From the NCBI GenBank assembly GCA_964626275.1, contig CAZVCZ010000039.1, forward strand, positions 1 to 13,540: a stretch of DNA of 13,540 bases, read 5' to 3'. Origin of the DNA: M55B157 sp964626275. GTDB lineage: Bacteria; Actinomycetota; Actinomycetes; S36-B12. Numbering within the stretch: the stretch's first letter is position 1; each line of letters opens with the position of its first letter. Below, one piece after another: positions 1-6,459 of the stretch. The notes under the pieces were generated by a model, which saw only the letters and a program-made list of their open reading frames with translations, was not told the origin of the DNA and made no database searches. Made by a program: the position numbers and the translations under genes.

Positions 1-651
1 TCCGCGGATGAACGCCGGCTGCAGGGTGAACTTCGCGGTCCCATCGTCAGCGCAGGTGCCCAGCCATTCAGTGGGATTATCCGGAGTGCCACCGGCGATG
101 TTCTCCGGCTTCAGGCAATCAAGTGCCGCAACCTCGGCAGCGAACTCCGGCGTATTCTCCGGAGCCTGCACGATTTCGTTGCCGGTGACAACGCTCGAAC
201 CATCGGCGCCGTCGTCGACGGTGATGTCGGTGGTGGAAGTGTCGTCGGTCACCGGAGTCGGCAGGTTGATCGCCCACACGGCACGGAAGTCCAACAGGGC
301 GGTACGACCCACGAGTTCGACCAGCCGCTCCTGGCTCACCCCGGGCACGGCAACGACGATGGCCGCTGACTCACCCGAACCCTGAACAGTGATTTCGGCC
401 TCGGCGACACCGATGCCGTTGACGCGCTGGCGGATGATCTCGACGGTCTGGTTCAGCTGCTCCTCGGTGATGGACGCACCCTCCGTCACCGGCTTCGGCG
501 TGAGGATGACCTGCGTGCCACCCTGCAGATCCAGTCCGAGTCGAGGCGTCGAGGACGTTCCCGGCCAGAATGCCCACGCGAGCAGCCCCACCAGGAGCAG
601 CAGCATGACCAGGAGGGTCCGGCCTGGCCGGGAGGGAGCATTGGCGGCCAC
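1..651 (-). CDS. secD: Protein translocase subunit SecD, N-terminal part (cut by window edge)
   Basis: SecD works with SecF and YajC at the SecYEG channel, using the proton-motive force to help pull exported proteins across the membrane. The 217 visible codons give a short basic N-terminus, a membrane segment at about residues 12-29, then the family signature LGLDLQGGTQVIL (38-50) that opens the first extracytoplasmic domain. The conserved stretch EIIRQRVNGIGVAEAEI (71-87) and a VPGV turn (102-105) follow. Residues 130-200 are an acidic, Thr/Pro-rich insertion with cysteines at 179 and 200. Such insertions are common in actinobacterial SecD. The start is GTG at 651-649, directly after the yajC TGA with no spacer. 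A purine-rich AGAAGGA inside the end of yajC lies 7 bases upstream, so translation is probably coupled. The remaining domains and membrane helices lie outside the window. Family assignment is secure. Confidence 0.95.
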   Translation of the reverse strand, partial: MAANAPSRPGRTLLVMLLLLVGLLAWAFWPGTSSTPRLGLDLQGGTQVILTPKPVTEGASITEEQLNQTVEIIRQRVNGIGVAEAEITVQGSGESAAIVVAVPGVSQERLVELVGRTALLDFRAVWAINLPTPVTDDTSTTDITVDDGADGSSVVTGNEIVQAPENTPEFAAEVAALDCLKPENIAGGTPDNPTEWLGTCADDGTAKFTLQPAFIRG

Positions 652-1053
652 TCAGGAATCCTTCTCGCGCTTGTCGGTGTCGAGGTTCTCCTCGTTGCGC
701 TGGTCGGCATCCGCGGGGCCCGACGACAGGTCGCCCAACTCACCGAGTCGATCGTCGAGCGGCCGATCGTCGATCTCGTTGTCGACCGGGTCGATAACGC
801 GTGCGACCGCAGCCTTCACCATGCGCAACACGACTCCCGGGGCAACCTCGAGGGTGATCTCGTCATCATCGACGGTGATGACCGTGCCGAAGAGACCGGC
901 CGTGGTCATGATCTGGGCTCCGGGAGCCAGTGCGCTCATCAACTGCTGCTGCTGCTTTTGCCGGTTTCGCGCAGGACGCATGATGAGCAGGTAGAACACC
1001 ACCCCGATGAGAAGGATGGGCAACAGGGCGCCCAGGCTGTCCAACGGTTCCAC
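652..1053 (-). CDS. yajC: Preprotein translocase subunit YajC
   Basis: YajC is a small single-span membrane protein that accompanies SecD and SecF at the Sec translocon. The 133-residue product has one membrane segment at about residues 8-25, followed by the typical RPARNRQKQQQQ basic/Gln stretch (26-37). The conserved small domain PGAQIMTTAGLFGTVITV (44-61) comes next, continuing to VVLRMVKAAVARVI (74-87). The tail from residue 88 is acidic, hydrophilic and poorly conserved in the family. The annotated start is GTG at 1053-1051, but the better ribosome-binding sequence, GAGGTGG, overlaps that GTG and sits 5 bases before an in-frame TTG at 1044-1042. The true protein may therefore lack the first three residues. 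It lies 67 bases after ruvB and abuts secD, as in many actinobacteria. Identification rests on sequence pattern and context together. Confidence 0.93.
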   Translation of the reverse strand: MEPLDSLGALLPILLIGVVFYLLIMRPARNRQKQQQQLMSALAPGAQIMTTAGLFGTVITVDDDEITLEVAPGVVLRMVKAAVARVIDPVDNEIDDRPLDDRLGELGDLSSGPADADQRNEENLDTDKREKDS

Positions 1054-1120
1054 CTCGCTTGATGACGTCGACTCTCACGACTGCGGCACCCTTGGGGACA
1101 CCGCGTCCAACCACGACACC

Positions 1121-2221
1121 CTAGCGTTCAGGGTCCGGGGATGGCTCCTGCGGGCCGGTGAAGTCCAGGGCGGGTTGATCCGGAGCCGATCCGGCCGACG
1201 GAGATCGCAGTCCCAAGTGCTCCCAGGCCGCCGGGGTCGCCACCCTCCCGCGGGGGGTCCGGAGCAGCAGTCCCTCGCGTACGAGGAAGGGTTCGGCCAC
1301 CCCTTCGACAGTCTCGGTCTCCTCTCCCACGGCCACGGCCAGGGTGGACAGCCCGACCGGGCCTCCACCGAATCGGGACACGAGCGCATCGAGCACCGCT
1401 CGGTCGAGTCGGTCCAGACCGCGGGGATCGACCTCGTAGAGGTCGAGCGCGGCCTGGGCGGAGGTGTGTGTGATCCGGCCATCCCCGTGAACCTGCGCCC
1501 AGTCGCGAACCCTTCGGAGCAGTCGATTGGCGATACGCGGGGTGCCCCGCGAGCGGTGGGCGATCTCGGCGATCCCCGACTCATCGGCGTCGATTCCGAG
1601 GAGCGAGGCCGACCGCACGAGGATCGCCTCCAGATCCGCCGGATCGTAGAAGTCCAGATGCGCGGTGAAACCGAAGCGATCCCGAAGCGGTCCGGGCAGG
1701 AGTCCGGCGCGCGTCGTGGCCGCCACCAACGTGAAGGGGGCCAGATCGAGGGGGACGGCTGTGGCTCCCGGACCCTTGCCGATCACGACATCGACGCGGA
1801 AATCCTCCATCGCCATGTAGAGCATCTCCTCCGCGGCGCGAGCGGTGCGGTGCACCTCGTCGAGGAAGAGGACCTCGCCAGGCTGAAGACTGGACAGCAC
1901 CGCCGCGAGATCCCCCGCATGCTGGAGTGCGGGGCCCGAGGTGATGCGCAATGGGGCGTTCAGTTCGCGGGCGATGATCGTGGCCAAAGTGGTCTTGCCC
2001 AACCCGGGCGGACCGGAGAGCAAGACATGATCGGCGGGCCGCTCCCGGCGACGCGCCGCTTCGAGGACGAGGCCGAGTTGGGCCCGGACCCGATCTTGAC
2101 CCACGAACTCCTCGAGAGCCGTCGGGCGCAGCGCCCCCTCAACCACGCGGTCATCGAGATCTGCAGCAGCATCGACGAGTCGATCCTCGTCCCAGCCCTC
2201 CGCATCGGTGCGGTCCACCAT
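1121..2221 (-). CDS. ruvB: Holliday junction branch migration ATPase RuvB
   Basis: RuvB is the hexameric AAA+ motor that, loaded by RuvA, drives branch migration of Holliday junctions in recombinational repair. Counting from the ATG at 2221, the product has 366 residues, a little longer than usual through a disordered Pro-rich tail. Visible motifs are the RuvB N-terminal signature LRPTALEEFVGQD (31-43), Walker A GPPGLGKT (70-77), Walker B LFLDEVHR (118-125; DEIH is the more usual form), sensor 1 AATTRAG (167-173), the arginine-finger segment LRDRFG (179-184), and sensor 2 GTPRIANRLLRR (226-237). The C-terminal winged-helix domain includes RFGGGPVGLSTLA (283-295). I chose ATG 2221 because GGAGG lies 5 bases upstream. 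A GTG two codons earlier (2227) overlaps that site. It begins 13 bases after the ruvA stop, so ruvA and ruvB are surely co-transcribed. Confidence 0.97.
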   Translation of the reverse strand: MVDRTDAEGWDEDRLVDAAADLDDRVVEGALRPTALEEFVGQDRVRAQLGLVLEAARRRERPADHVLLSGPPGLGKTTLATIIARELNAPLRITSGPALQHAGDLAAVLSSLQPGEVLFLDEVHRTARAAEEMLYMAMEDFRVDVVIGKGPGATAVPLDLAPFTLVAATTRAGLLPGPLRDRFGFTAHLDFYDPADLEAILVRSASLLGIDADESGIAEIAHRSRGTPRIANRLLRRVRDWAQVHGDGRITHTSAQAALDLYEVDPRGLDRLDRAVLDALVSRFGGGPVGLSTLAVAVGEETETVEGVAEPFLVREGLLLRTPRGRVATPAAWEHLGLRSPSAGSAPDQPALDFTGPQEPSPDPER

Positions 2222-2234
2222 CTCCACCTCCGCC

Positions 2235-2837
2235 TCAGGCTCGATCGAGTGCTTGGAGGGCAGCCTTCAATAGGCTTCCCAGATCAGGATCAGGGCCATC
2301 GAGTCCGAGGTCGTCGCGCTGGGCAATGACCTCGACAGCACGCTCGGCATCCCTGCGATTCCAACCCAGGGACTCCAGGCCTGCGCATACGCCTTCACGC
2401 CAACCACCCTGGGCCGGGACCGATCCTTCACTCGAGGGGGGTGCAAGACGTCCGGCAAGTTCGAGCACGATCCGCTGAGCTCCCTTTGCCCCGATCCCCG
2501 GAACCTTCGTCAACATCGAATGGTCACCTGCCGCCACGGCACGGCGGAGTTCATCCGGTGTCAAGGTTCCGAGCAGCGCCAGGGCGATGCGAGGCCCGAT
2601 TCCGCTCACGGTCTGTACCGCTTCGAAGGTGTCCCGCGCGTCGGTATCAGCGAATCCATAGAGCGTGAGGGAGTCTTCGCGCACAACGAGAACTGTCGCG
2701 AATCCCTGCCGTTGCCCGACTCGACACTGTAGGGCCGTCTGCGGGGTGCAGAGCAGCGTCAGGCCCACACCGTGGACATCGACGACGACTCGATCAACTC
2801 CCACGAACGACACTTCTCCGGCGACGGACGAGATCAT
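2235..2837 (-). CDS. ruvA: Holliday junction DNA-binding protein RuvA
   Basis: RuvA forms a tetramer that holds the four-way junction open and recruits RuvB rings. The 200-residue product matches the family length. Domain I (1-62) is the OB-fold, starting MISSVAGEVSFVG and ending VREDSLTLYGF (52-62). Domain II carries two helix-hairpin-helix motifs, VSGIGPRIALALLG (77-90) and VPGIGAKGAQRIVLEL (112-127), which bind the junction backbone. A flexible Pro/Ser/Gly linker (132-146) leads to domain III (about 147-198), which contacts RuvB. The ATG at 2837 overlaps the ruvC stop as ATGA, and no strong Shine-Dalgarno sequence is visible there. Translation is therefore probably coupled to ruvC. The order ruvC-ruvA-ruvB is the standard one. 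Confidence 0.97.
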   Translation of the reverse strand: MISSVAGEVSFVGVDRVVVDVHGVGLTLLCTPQTALQCRVGQRQGFATVLVVREDSLTLYGFADTDARDTFEAVQTVSGIGPRIALALLGTLTPDELRRAVAAGDHSMLTKVPGIGAKGAQRIVLELAGRLAPPSSEGSVPAQGGWREGVCAGLESLGWNRRDAERAVEVIAQRDDLGLDGPDPDLGSLLKAALQALDRA

Positions 2838-3361
2838 CGCGGGCTACCCGCCGCGTGAGAGGCGAGGGCATCGGCGTAGCGCTGCTCTCCCCCGAATCGC
2901 CAGATGTCGGTGATGGCCAGCGCCAAAGCGTCAGCGGCATCGGCCGGTTTCAGCGGCTGTTCGATGTTGAGTAGGCGCTTGATCATCGCCGTCACCTGCG
3001 CTTTGTCCGCCCGGCCCGACCCGGTCACCGCCGCCTTCACTTCGGTGGGTGTGCGCCACGACACCGGCAACCCGCGTCGCGCTGCGATGAGCACCGCCAC
3101 TGCTCCCGCCTGGGCCGTCCCCATCGCCGTGCGCACGTTGTGCTGGGCGAAGACGCGTTCGATCGACACCCGATCCGGGGCGTGAATATCGACGAGCCGG
3201 TCGATGTGACGCTCGAGGGTGAGCAGACGTTCGCCGAGTTCATCCTCGGTCGGGGTGCGCAGCACCTCGACATGAACGAGATCGAGGCGTCGACCTGCTG
3301 ACACAGCGACCACGCCCACACCACAACGGGTCAACCCGGGGTCGATCCCCATCACCCGCAT
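2834..3361 (-). CDS. ruvC: Holliday junction resolvase RuvC
   Basis: RuvC is the dimeric, Mg2+-dependent endonuclease that cuts Holliday junctions symmetrically after RuvAB branch migration. The 175-residue product keeps the RNase H-like fold signature MGIDPGLTRCG (4-14) and four acidic residues at the positions of the catalytic tetrad: Asp7, Glu68 (in SIERVF), Asp141 and Asp144 (in KPADAADALALA). A basic substrate-binding region surrounds KAAVTGSGRADKAQV (109-123). The ATG at 3361-3359 has AGGGAG 5 bases upstream. The open frame continues 35 codons further upstream, but that part merely translates the 13-bp tandem repeats and has no family counterpart. The gene is separated from the upstream acyltransferase by 162 bases containing a candidate LexA box, a hairpin and the repeats, so it probably starts its own transcription unit. 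Confidence 0.97.
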   Translation of the reverse strand: MRVMGIDPGLTRCGVGVVAVSAGRRLDLVHVEVLRTPTEDELGERLLTLERHIDRLVDIHAPDRVSIERVFAQHNVRTAMGTAQAGAVAVLIAARRGLPVSWRTPTEVKAAVTGSGRADKAQVTAMIKRLLNIEQPLKPADAADALALAITDIWRFGGEQRYADALASHAAGSPR

Positions 3362-3379
3362 GCGCGCTCCCTGGCCCCA

Positions 3380-3444
3380 TCGTGTGTCGTGATCGTGTGT
3401 CGTGATCGTGTGTCGTGATCGTGTGTCGCGATCGTGTGCACTGA
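3380..3444 (-). repeat. 13-bp tandem repeat array in the ruvC leader
   Basis: Five head-to-tail copies of a 13-bp unit, read on the plus strand as TCGTGTGTCGTGA. Copies 1-3 (3380-3392, 3393-3405, 3406-3418) are identical, copy 4 (3419-3431) differs at one base, and copy 5 (3432-3444) is degenerate in its second half. On the coding (minus) strand the unit reads TCACGACACACGA, so a transcript here would carry a CA-rich, poorly structured stretch. The array ends 18 bases before the ruvC start codon, just upstream of its ribosome-binding site. The repeat is seen directly. Any role, such as a protein-binding array, a spacing device or simply a slippage-prone minisatellite, is inference. Confidence 0.93.
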
Positions 3445-3464
3445 GTCGACCGCTCCCGGTCGAC
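3445..3464 (-). terminator. Perfect 8-bp stem hairpin between the acyltransferase and ruvC
   Basis: GTCGACCG, a four-base loop CTCC, then CGGTCGAC form a perfect 8-bp stem, immediately adjoining the 13-bp repeats. It lies 60-79 bases after the acyltransferase stop codon. There is no T-rich run after it on the minus strand, so it is not a textbook intrinsic terminator. Actinobacteria often use hairpins without a U-tract, so attenuation or termination of read-through from the acyltransferase is possible. It could equally be a leader structure in the ruvC mRNA or a dyad operator. The hairpin is certain as sequence, but its role is open. Confidence 0.45.
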
Positions 3465-3504
3465 ACCCGGGCGCCTGGGGCGACCAGACCGCGACTCGCT
3501 CAGA

Positions 3505-3518
3505 CGAACAGGTGTACG
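3505..3518 (-). promoter_or_regulatory. Candidate LexA (SOS) box upstream of ruvCAB
   Basis: On the minus strand this reads CGTACacctGTTCG, matching 9 of 10 defined positions of the Gram-positive/actinobacterial LexA box CGAAC-N4-GTTCG. The only mismatch is T for A in the left half-site. It lies 5 bases past the acyltransferase stop codon and 143 bases before the ruvC start codon, where a promoter for ruvCAB would be expected. ruv genes belong to the LexA regulon in several bacteria. The match is seen in the sequence; LexA binding is inference. Confidence 0.5.
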
Positions 3519-3520
3519 GG

Positions 3521-3549
3521 ACGTTACCGCGTTTCCGCGGCCGCTTCAC
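3521..3549 (-). promoter_or_regulatory. Possible ruvC promoter overlapping the acyltransferase 3' end
   Basis: A -10-like TAACGT at 3526-3521 (fits TAnnnT) lies 17 bases after a weak -35-like GTGAAG at 3549-3544. The -10 element includes the TAA stop of the acyltransferase gene. The predicted transcription start would fall inside the candidate LexA box at 3505-3518, a position where a bound repressor would block initiation. The -35 matches only 3 of 6 consensus bases, so this is weak support resting mainly on its position beside the box. Confidence 0.28.
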
Positions 3550-5005
3550 GCACCGCTCTCGCCTTCGGCGTGCCGTCGGACTTGCGGTGTCGGACCAGGG
3601 GATCGAGGGGTCCCACCGGTTGATCAGTGACCTCGGCAAAGCCGACCCGAAGATCCTCCAGCAGTTCCGCCAGGTCAGGAACCGCTCGGTCATCAGCGGA
3701 GATCCCCACGAAGGCTGAGCCGTCGTAGGTCACCATGGTGACGTTGACCGCCGCCCCGATCGTGGCGACGAGCGGATACATCCCCACGGCCCGCGCGCCA
3801 GCAAGATAGAGCGGGATGGGCGGTCCGGGGACGTTGCTCGTCGTCACATCGCTGGCTCGTGCCGCCGCCGTGAGCACCGGCATGGGAATCAGCCAGCTCA
3901 CCTCGGCGAGCGGATCGGCCATCCGGAGGGCGGGTTCATCGCGCCAGCGTTCGACGATCTCGTGTGCGACATCCATCCGCTCGGTCACGCTCAAGCCGGC
4001 GATCGGCATCTCGAAACGCGCGATGGTGACCGCATTCGCGGCCTGGCCGGAACGGTCTCCGGGGTCGCCACGAAGGCTGATGGGCACGTTGAAGCGCAGG
4101 TCATCGGCCACCAGGCCGTGCCGAGCGTGGTAGCGGTCGAGCCCGATCCCCACCGCCGCCATGAAAGCGTCGTTCACACTGCGGCCCTGACTCTTGGCGG
4201 TTGAGCGCAATCCTGCGAACGGCAGATCGAAAGCACCGAAGGAGTAGGTCGTCGCTCGTTCGGTCATCACCGGAGAGAGCGGACCGTCGGGCACGGCCGC
4301 AAACCGGGTGACCGAGCCCAGGGTGTCCAGGGCCTGACTCCACGTGCCGACCGGGTCGGAAACCGAGCCCCGGGCCAGATCGGCGAGCAGTCCCGCGGCG
4401 CGTTCCGCCGCCGCCACTCCGCGACGGACATTGTCGCTGATGTCGGCAACGCTGACCTGGGTCTGCGAGGCGCCCTCGGGCTCTGGTGGCTCGGGCGCGG
4501 GCGCCTCGTTCGGATCCGGATCAGGGCTCAACTCGAACAGCGACAAGCCGATCATGACGGCCGCCTGCCCGTCGGCGATCGAGTGATGCAGTTTCAACAG
4601 TGCGGCCGCGCGCTTGCCCGGAAGCCCCTCGACGAGCGCCATCTCCCACAGGGGACGGTTGTGATCGAAGTCGTCGAGGCTCATCCGACGGGCGACAGCG
4701 AGCAGATCGTCCCAGCCGCTCTTGGGAGGCAGCACCCAGCGGTAGAGATGCAGATCGAGGTCGAAGTCGGGATCGACGGCAAGGCGCGGCGCGGCAACAC
4801 CGAACGCACCCCTCATCGGCCGCTGCCGAAGCACGGGCACCAGACGCGTGAGCCGGTCGATGCGCTTGCGCAGCCGCTTCCACTTGGGGGCACTGTCCAG
4901 CAGTACCAACGCGACGACCGTCGACCGCAGCGAGGGATCTCCGGCCGCAGTGCGCCAGGTCGCAGCATCCCATCCGGTGAGCTGCCGTCCGGTTCCCTCA
5001 GCCAT
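3524..5005 (-). CDS. WS/DGAT-family O-acyltransferase (wax ester synthase / diacylglycerol acyltransferase)
   Basis: Members of this family move an acyl group from acyl-CoA to a long-chain alcohol or diacylglycerol, making wax esters or storage triacylglycerol at the membrane and lipid-body surface. The 493-residue product has the family layout: an N-terminal CoA-acyltransferase-like domain with PLWEM (118-122) and the catalytic motif HHSIADG (140-146, the HHxxxDG site). An acidic Pro-rich linker (about 161-180) follows, then the C-terminal domain with SVNDAFMAAV (276-285) and the conserved NVPGPP (391-396). Substrate preference cannot be read from the sequence. ATG 5005 has GGAGGG 5 bases upstream and gives the family-like start MAEGTGRQLTGWDA. 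An in-frame upstream codon at 5041 lacks that support. It follows yebC by 68 bases with no clear terminator. Its place between yebC and ruvC is unusual, and its base composition resembles its neighbours. Confidence 0.93.
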   Translation of the reverse strand: MAEGTGRQLTGWDAATWRTAAGDPSLRSTVVALVLLDSAPKWKRLRKRIDRLTRLVPVLRQRPMRGAFGVAAPRLAVDPDFDLDLHLYRWVLPPKSGWDDLLAVARRMSLDDFDHNRPLWEMALVEGLPGKRAAALLKLHHSIADGQAAVMIGLSLFELSPDPDPNEAPAPEPPEPEGASQTQVSVADISDNVRRGVAAAERAAGLLADLARGSVSDPVGTWSQALDTLGSVTRFAAVPDGPLSPVMTERATTYSFGAFDLPFAGLRSTAKSQGRSVNDAFMAAVGIGLDRYHARHGLVADDLRFNVPISLRGDPGDRSGQAANAVTIARFEMPIAGLSVTERMDVAHEIVERWRDEPALRMADPLAEVSWLIPMPVLTAAARASDVTTSNVPGPPIPLYLAGARAVGMYPLVATIGAAVNVTMVTYDGSAFVGISADDRAVPDLAELLEDLRVGFAEVTDQPVGPLDPLVRHRKSDGTPKARAVREAAAETR

Positions 5006-5073
5006 GATCGCCCTCCCCTGTCCTGTGCGGGTGGTCGCCACAGGGAATTCCGTGCGGCGCCAGCTCCATCCTG

Positions 5074-5829
5074 CTACGCATCGAGGGCTGCGAGGACCTC
5101 ATCGCTGATATCCACGTTGGACCAGACCGACTGCACGTCATCGGAGTCCTCCAGCGCCTCGACCAGTCGGAAGACTTTCCGGGCCCCATCCTCATCGACG
5201 GGTACAGAGACGCTGGGCATGAACGTCGCCTCAGCTGAGTCGTAGTCGATCCCGGCATCCTGCAGGGCCGTTCGAACGGTCACGACATCGCCGGCCTCGC
5301 ACACCACTTCGAATGAGTCACCGAGGTCGTTGACCTCCTCGGCGCCGGCCTCCAGCACCGCGTCGAGGATCGAATCCTCGTCGACACCGTCGCTCGCGGG
5401 AACCATCACGACACCCTTGCGGGCGAAGAGGTAGGACACCGATCCGGGATCGGCCATCGATCCACCATTGCGAGTGAGTGCGACGCGCACTTCACTTGCC
5501 GCTCGGTTGCGATTGTCCGTGAGGCACTCCACGAGCACAGCGACCCCACCGGGCGCATACCCCTCGTACATGATCGTCTGCCAGTCCGCGCCGCCAGCTT
5601 CGGCGCCCGAGCCTCTCTTGACGGCCCGCTCGATGTTGTCTAGCGGGACCGAATTCTTCCGGGCCTTCTGGATCGCGTCGTACAGCGTGGGATTTCCAGC
5701 CGGATCGCCACCGCCCTGTCGGGCGGCAACCTCGATGTTCTTGATGAGCCGGGCGAAGAGCTTGCCTCGCTTGGCATCGATGGCGGCCTTCTTGTGCTTC
5801 GTGGTCGCCCACTTGGAGTGGCCGCTCAT
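5074..5829 (-). CDS. yebC: YebC/PmpR (TACO1/DUF28) family regulatory protein
   Basis: This is a cytoplasmic protein of the YebC/TACO1 family. Members have been described as DNA-binding transcription regulators and, more recently, as ribosome-associated factors that help translate proline-rich stretches. The sequence alone does not settle the role here. The 251-residue product starts with the near-invariant MSGHSKWATTKHKKAAIDAKRGKLFARLIKNI segment (1-32). It continues with DNIERAVKRG (64-73) and YEGYAPGGVAVLVECLTDNRNR (87-108), the family core, then NGGSMADPGSVSYLF, and ends in the usual acidic C-terminal domain. Length is typical. ATG 5829 has GAGGGA 6 bases upstream. It sits 27 bases after pdxT and before the acyltransferase, probably in one transcript with pdxST. 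Adjacency to ruvC is the usual arrangement but is interrupted here. Confidence 0.96.
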   Translation of the reverse strand: MSGHSKWATTKHKKAAIDAKRGKLFARLIKNIEVAARQGGGDPAGNPTLYDAIQKARKNSVPLDNIERAVKRGSGAEAGGADWQTIMYEGYAPGGVAVLVECLTDNRNRAASEVRVALTRNGGSMADPGSVSYLFARKGVVMVPASDGVDEDSILDAVLEAGAEEVNDLGDSFEVVCEAGDVVTVRTALQDAGIDYDSAEATFMPSVSVPVDEDGARKVFRLVEALEDSDDVQSVWSNVDISDEVLAALDA

Positions 5830-5856
5830 GTTCGTTCCCTCACTATCGATCGTCCC

Positions 5857-6459
5857 TTAGGTGCCGTTCTGGCTGTCTACCACCATCTGCACGAAATAGT
5901 CGTGCATCCGATGGTCGTCGGTCAGTTCGGGGTGGAAAGCCGTGGCGAGCAAGTGCGCCTGCCGAACCGCCACGATCCTATCGTCGACACGAGCAAGCAC
6001 CTCGACCTGCGGACCAGCCTCGTCCACCCACGGGGCCCGAATGAAGACGGCCCGAAACGGCGGGTCACCGAGGACACAGACAGGTAGATCCGCCTCGAAG
6101 GAGTCCACCTGGCGGCCAAAGGCATTGCGGCGCGCTGTCACGTCCAGACCGCCGATGACCTGCTGATCGGGCCGGCCGCCCTCGATGCGATCGGCGAGCA
6201 GGATCAGCCCAGCGCAGGATCCGAAGCACGGACGACCGCTTCGACGGAACTCGCGCAGCGGCTCGAAGAATCCCTCGCGCTCGGCGAGGATCGACATGGT
6301 CGTCGATTCGCCCCCGGGCAGCACGAGACCATCGATAGATTTCAGATCTTCCGGGGACCGAACCGCTGATGCGATCGCGCCACTGGAACGCAGCGCATTC
6401 AGATGTTCTCGGACATCACCCTGCAGGGCGAGGACACCGACGCGAGGAGCGTGGCTCAC
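5857..6459 (-). CDS. pdxT: PLP synthase glutaminase subunit PdxT
   Basis: PdxT hydrolyses glutamine and channels the ammonia to PdxS for pyridoxal 5'-phosphate synthesis in the DXP-independent pathway. The 200-residue protein is a class I-type glutamine amidotransferase. It shows VGVLALQGDVREH (7-19), LVLPGGESTT (46-55), the nucleophile elbow GSCAG with Cys82, and the His176/Glu178 pair in AFHPE (174-178), completing the Cys-His-Glu triad. The start is GTG 6459-6457, overlapping the pdxS TGA as GTGA. A GAGG lies a few bases upstream within pdxS, and translation is presumably coupled to keep the subunits in balance. Normal family length, with no missing residue. Confidence 0.97.
   Translation of the reverse strand: MSHAPRVGVLALQGDVREHLNALRSSGAIASAVRSPEDLKSIDGLVLPGGESTTMSILAEREGFFEPLREFRRSGRPCFGSCAGLILLADRIEGGRPDQQVIGGLDVTARRNAFGRQVDSFEADLPVCVLGDPPFRAVFIRAPWVDEAGPQVEVLARVDDRIVAVRQAHLLATAFHPELTDDHRMHDYFVQMVVDSQNGT

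Noticed and set aside
1007..2329. 440-codon plus-strand open frame opposite ruvB and yajC
   Set aside because: It is the antisense shadow of ruvB and neighbours in high-GC DNA. It has no recognisable domain, while the minus-strand product is an intact RuvB.
3380..3444. CRISPR array
   Set aside because: The 13-bp units are directly contiguous with no spacers, and no cas genes are present.
3362..3466. 35-residue His/Asp/Thr-rich N-terminal extension of RuvC
   Set aside because: It is only the translation of the hairpin and 13-bp repeats. RuvC proteins begin at the MRVMGIDPG segment, whose ATG has a good ribosome-binding site.
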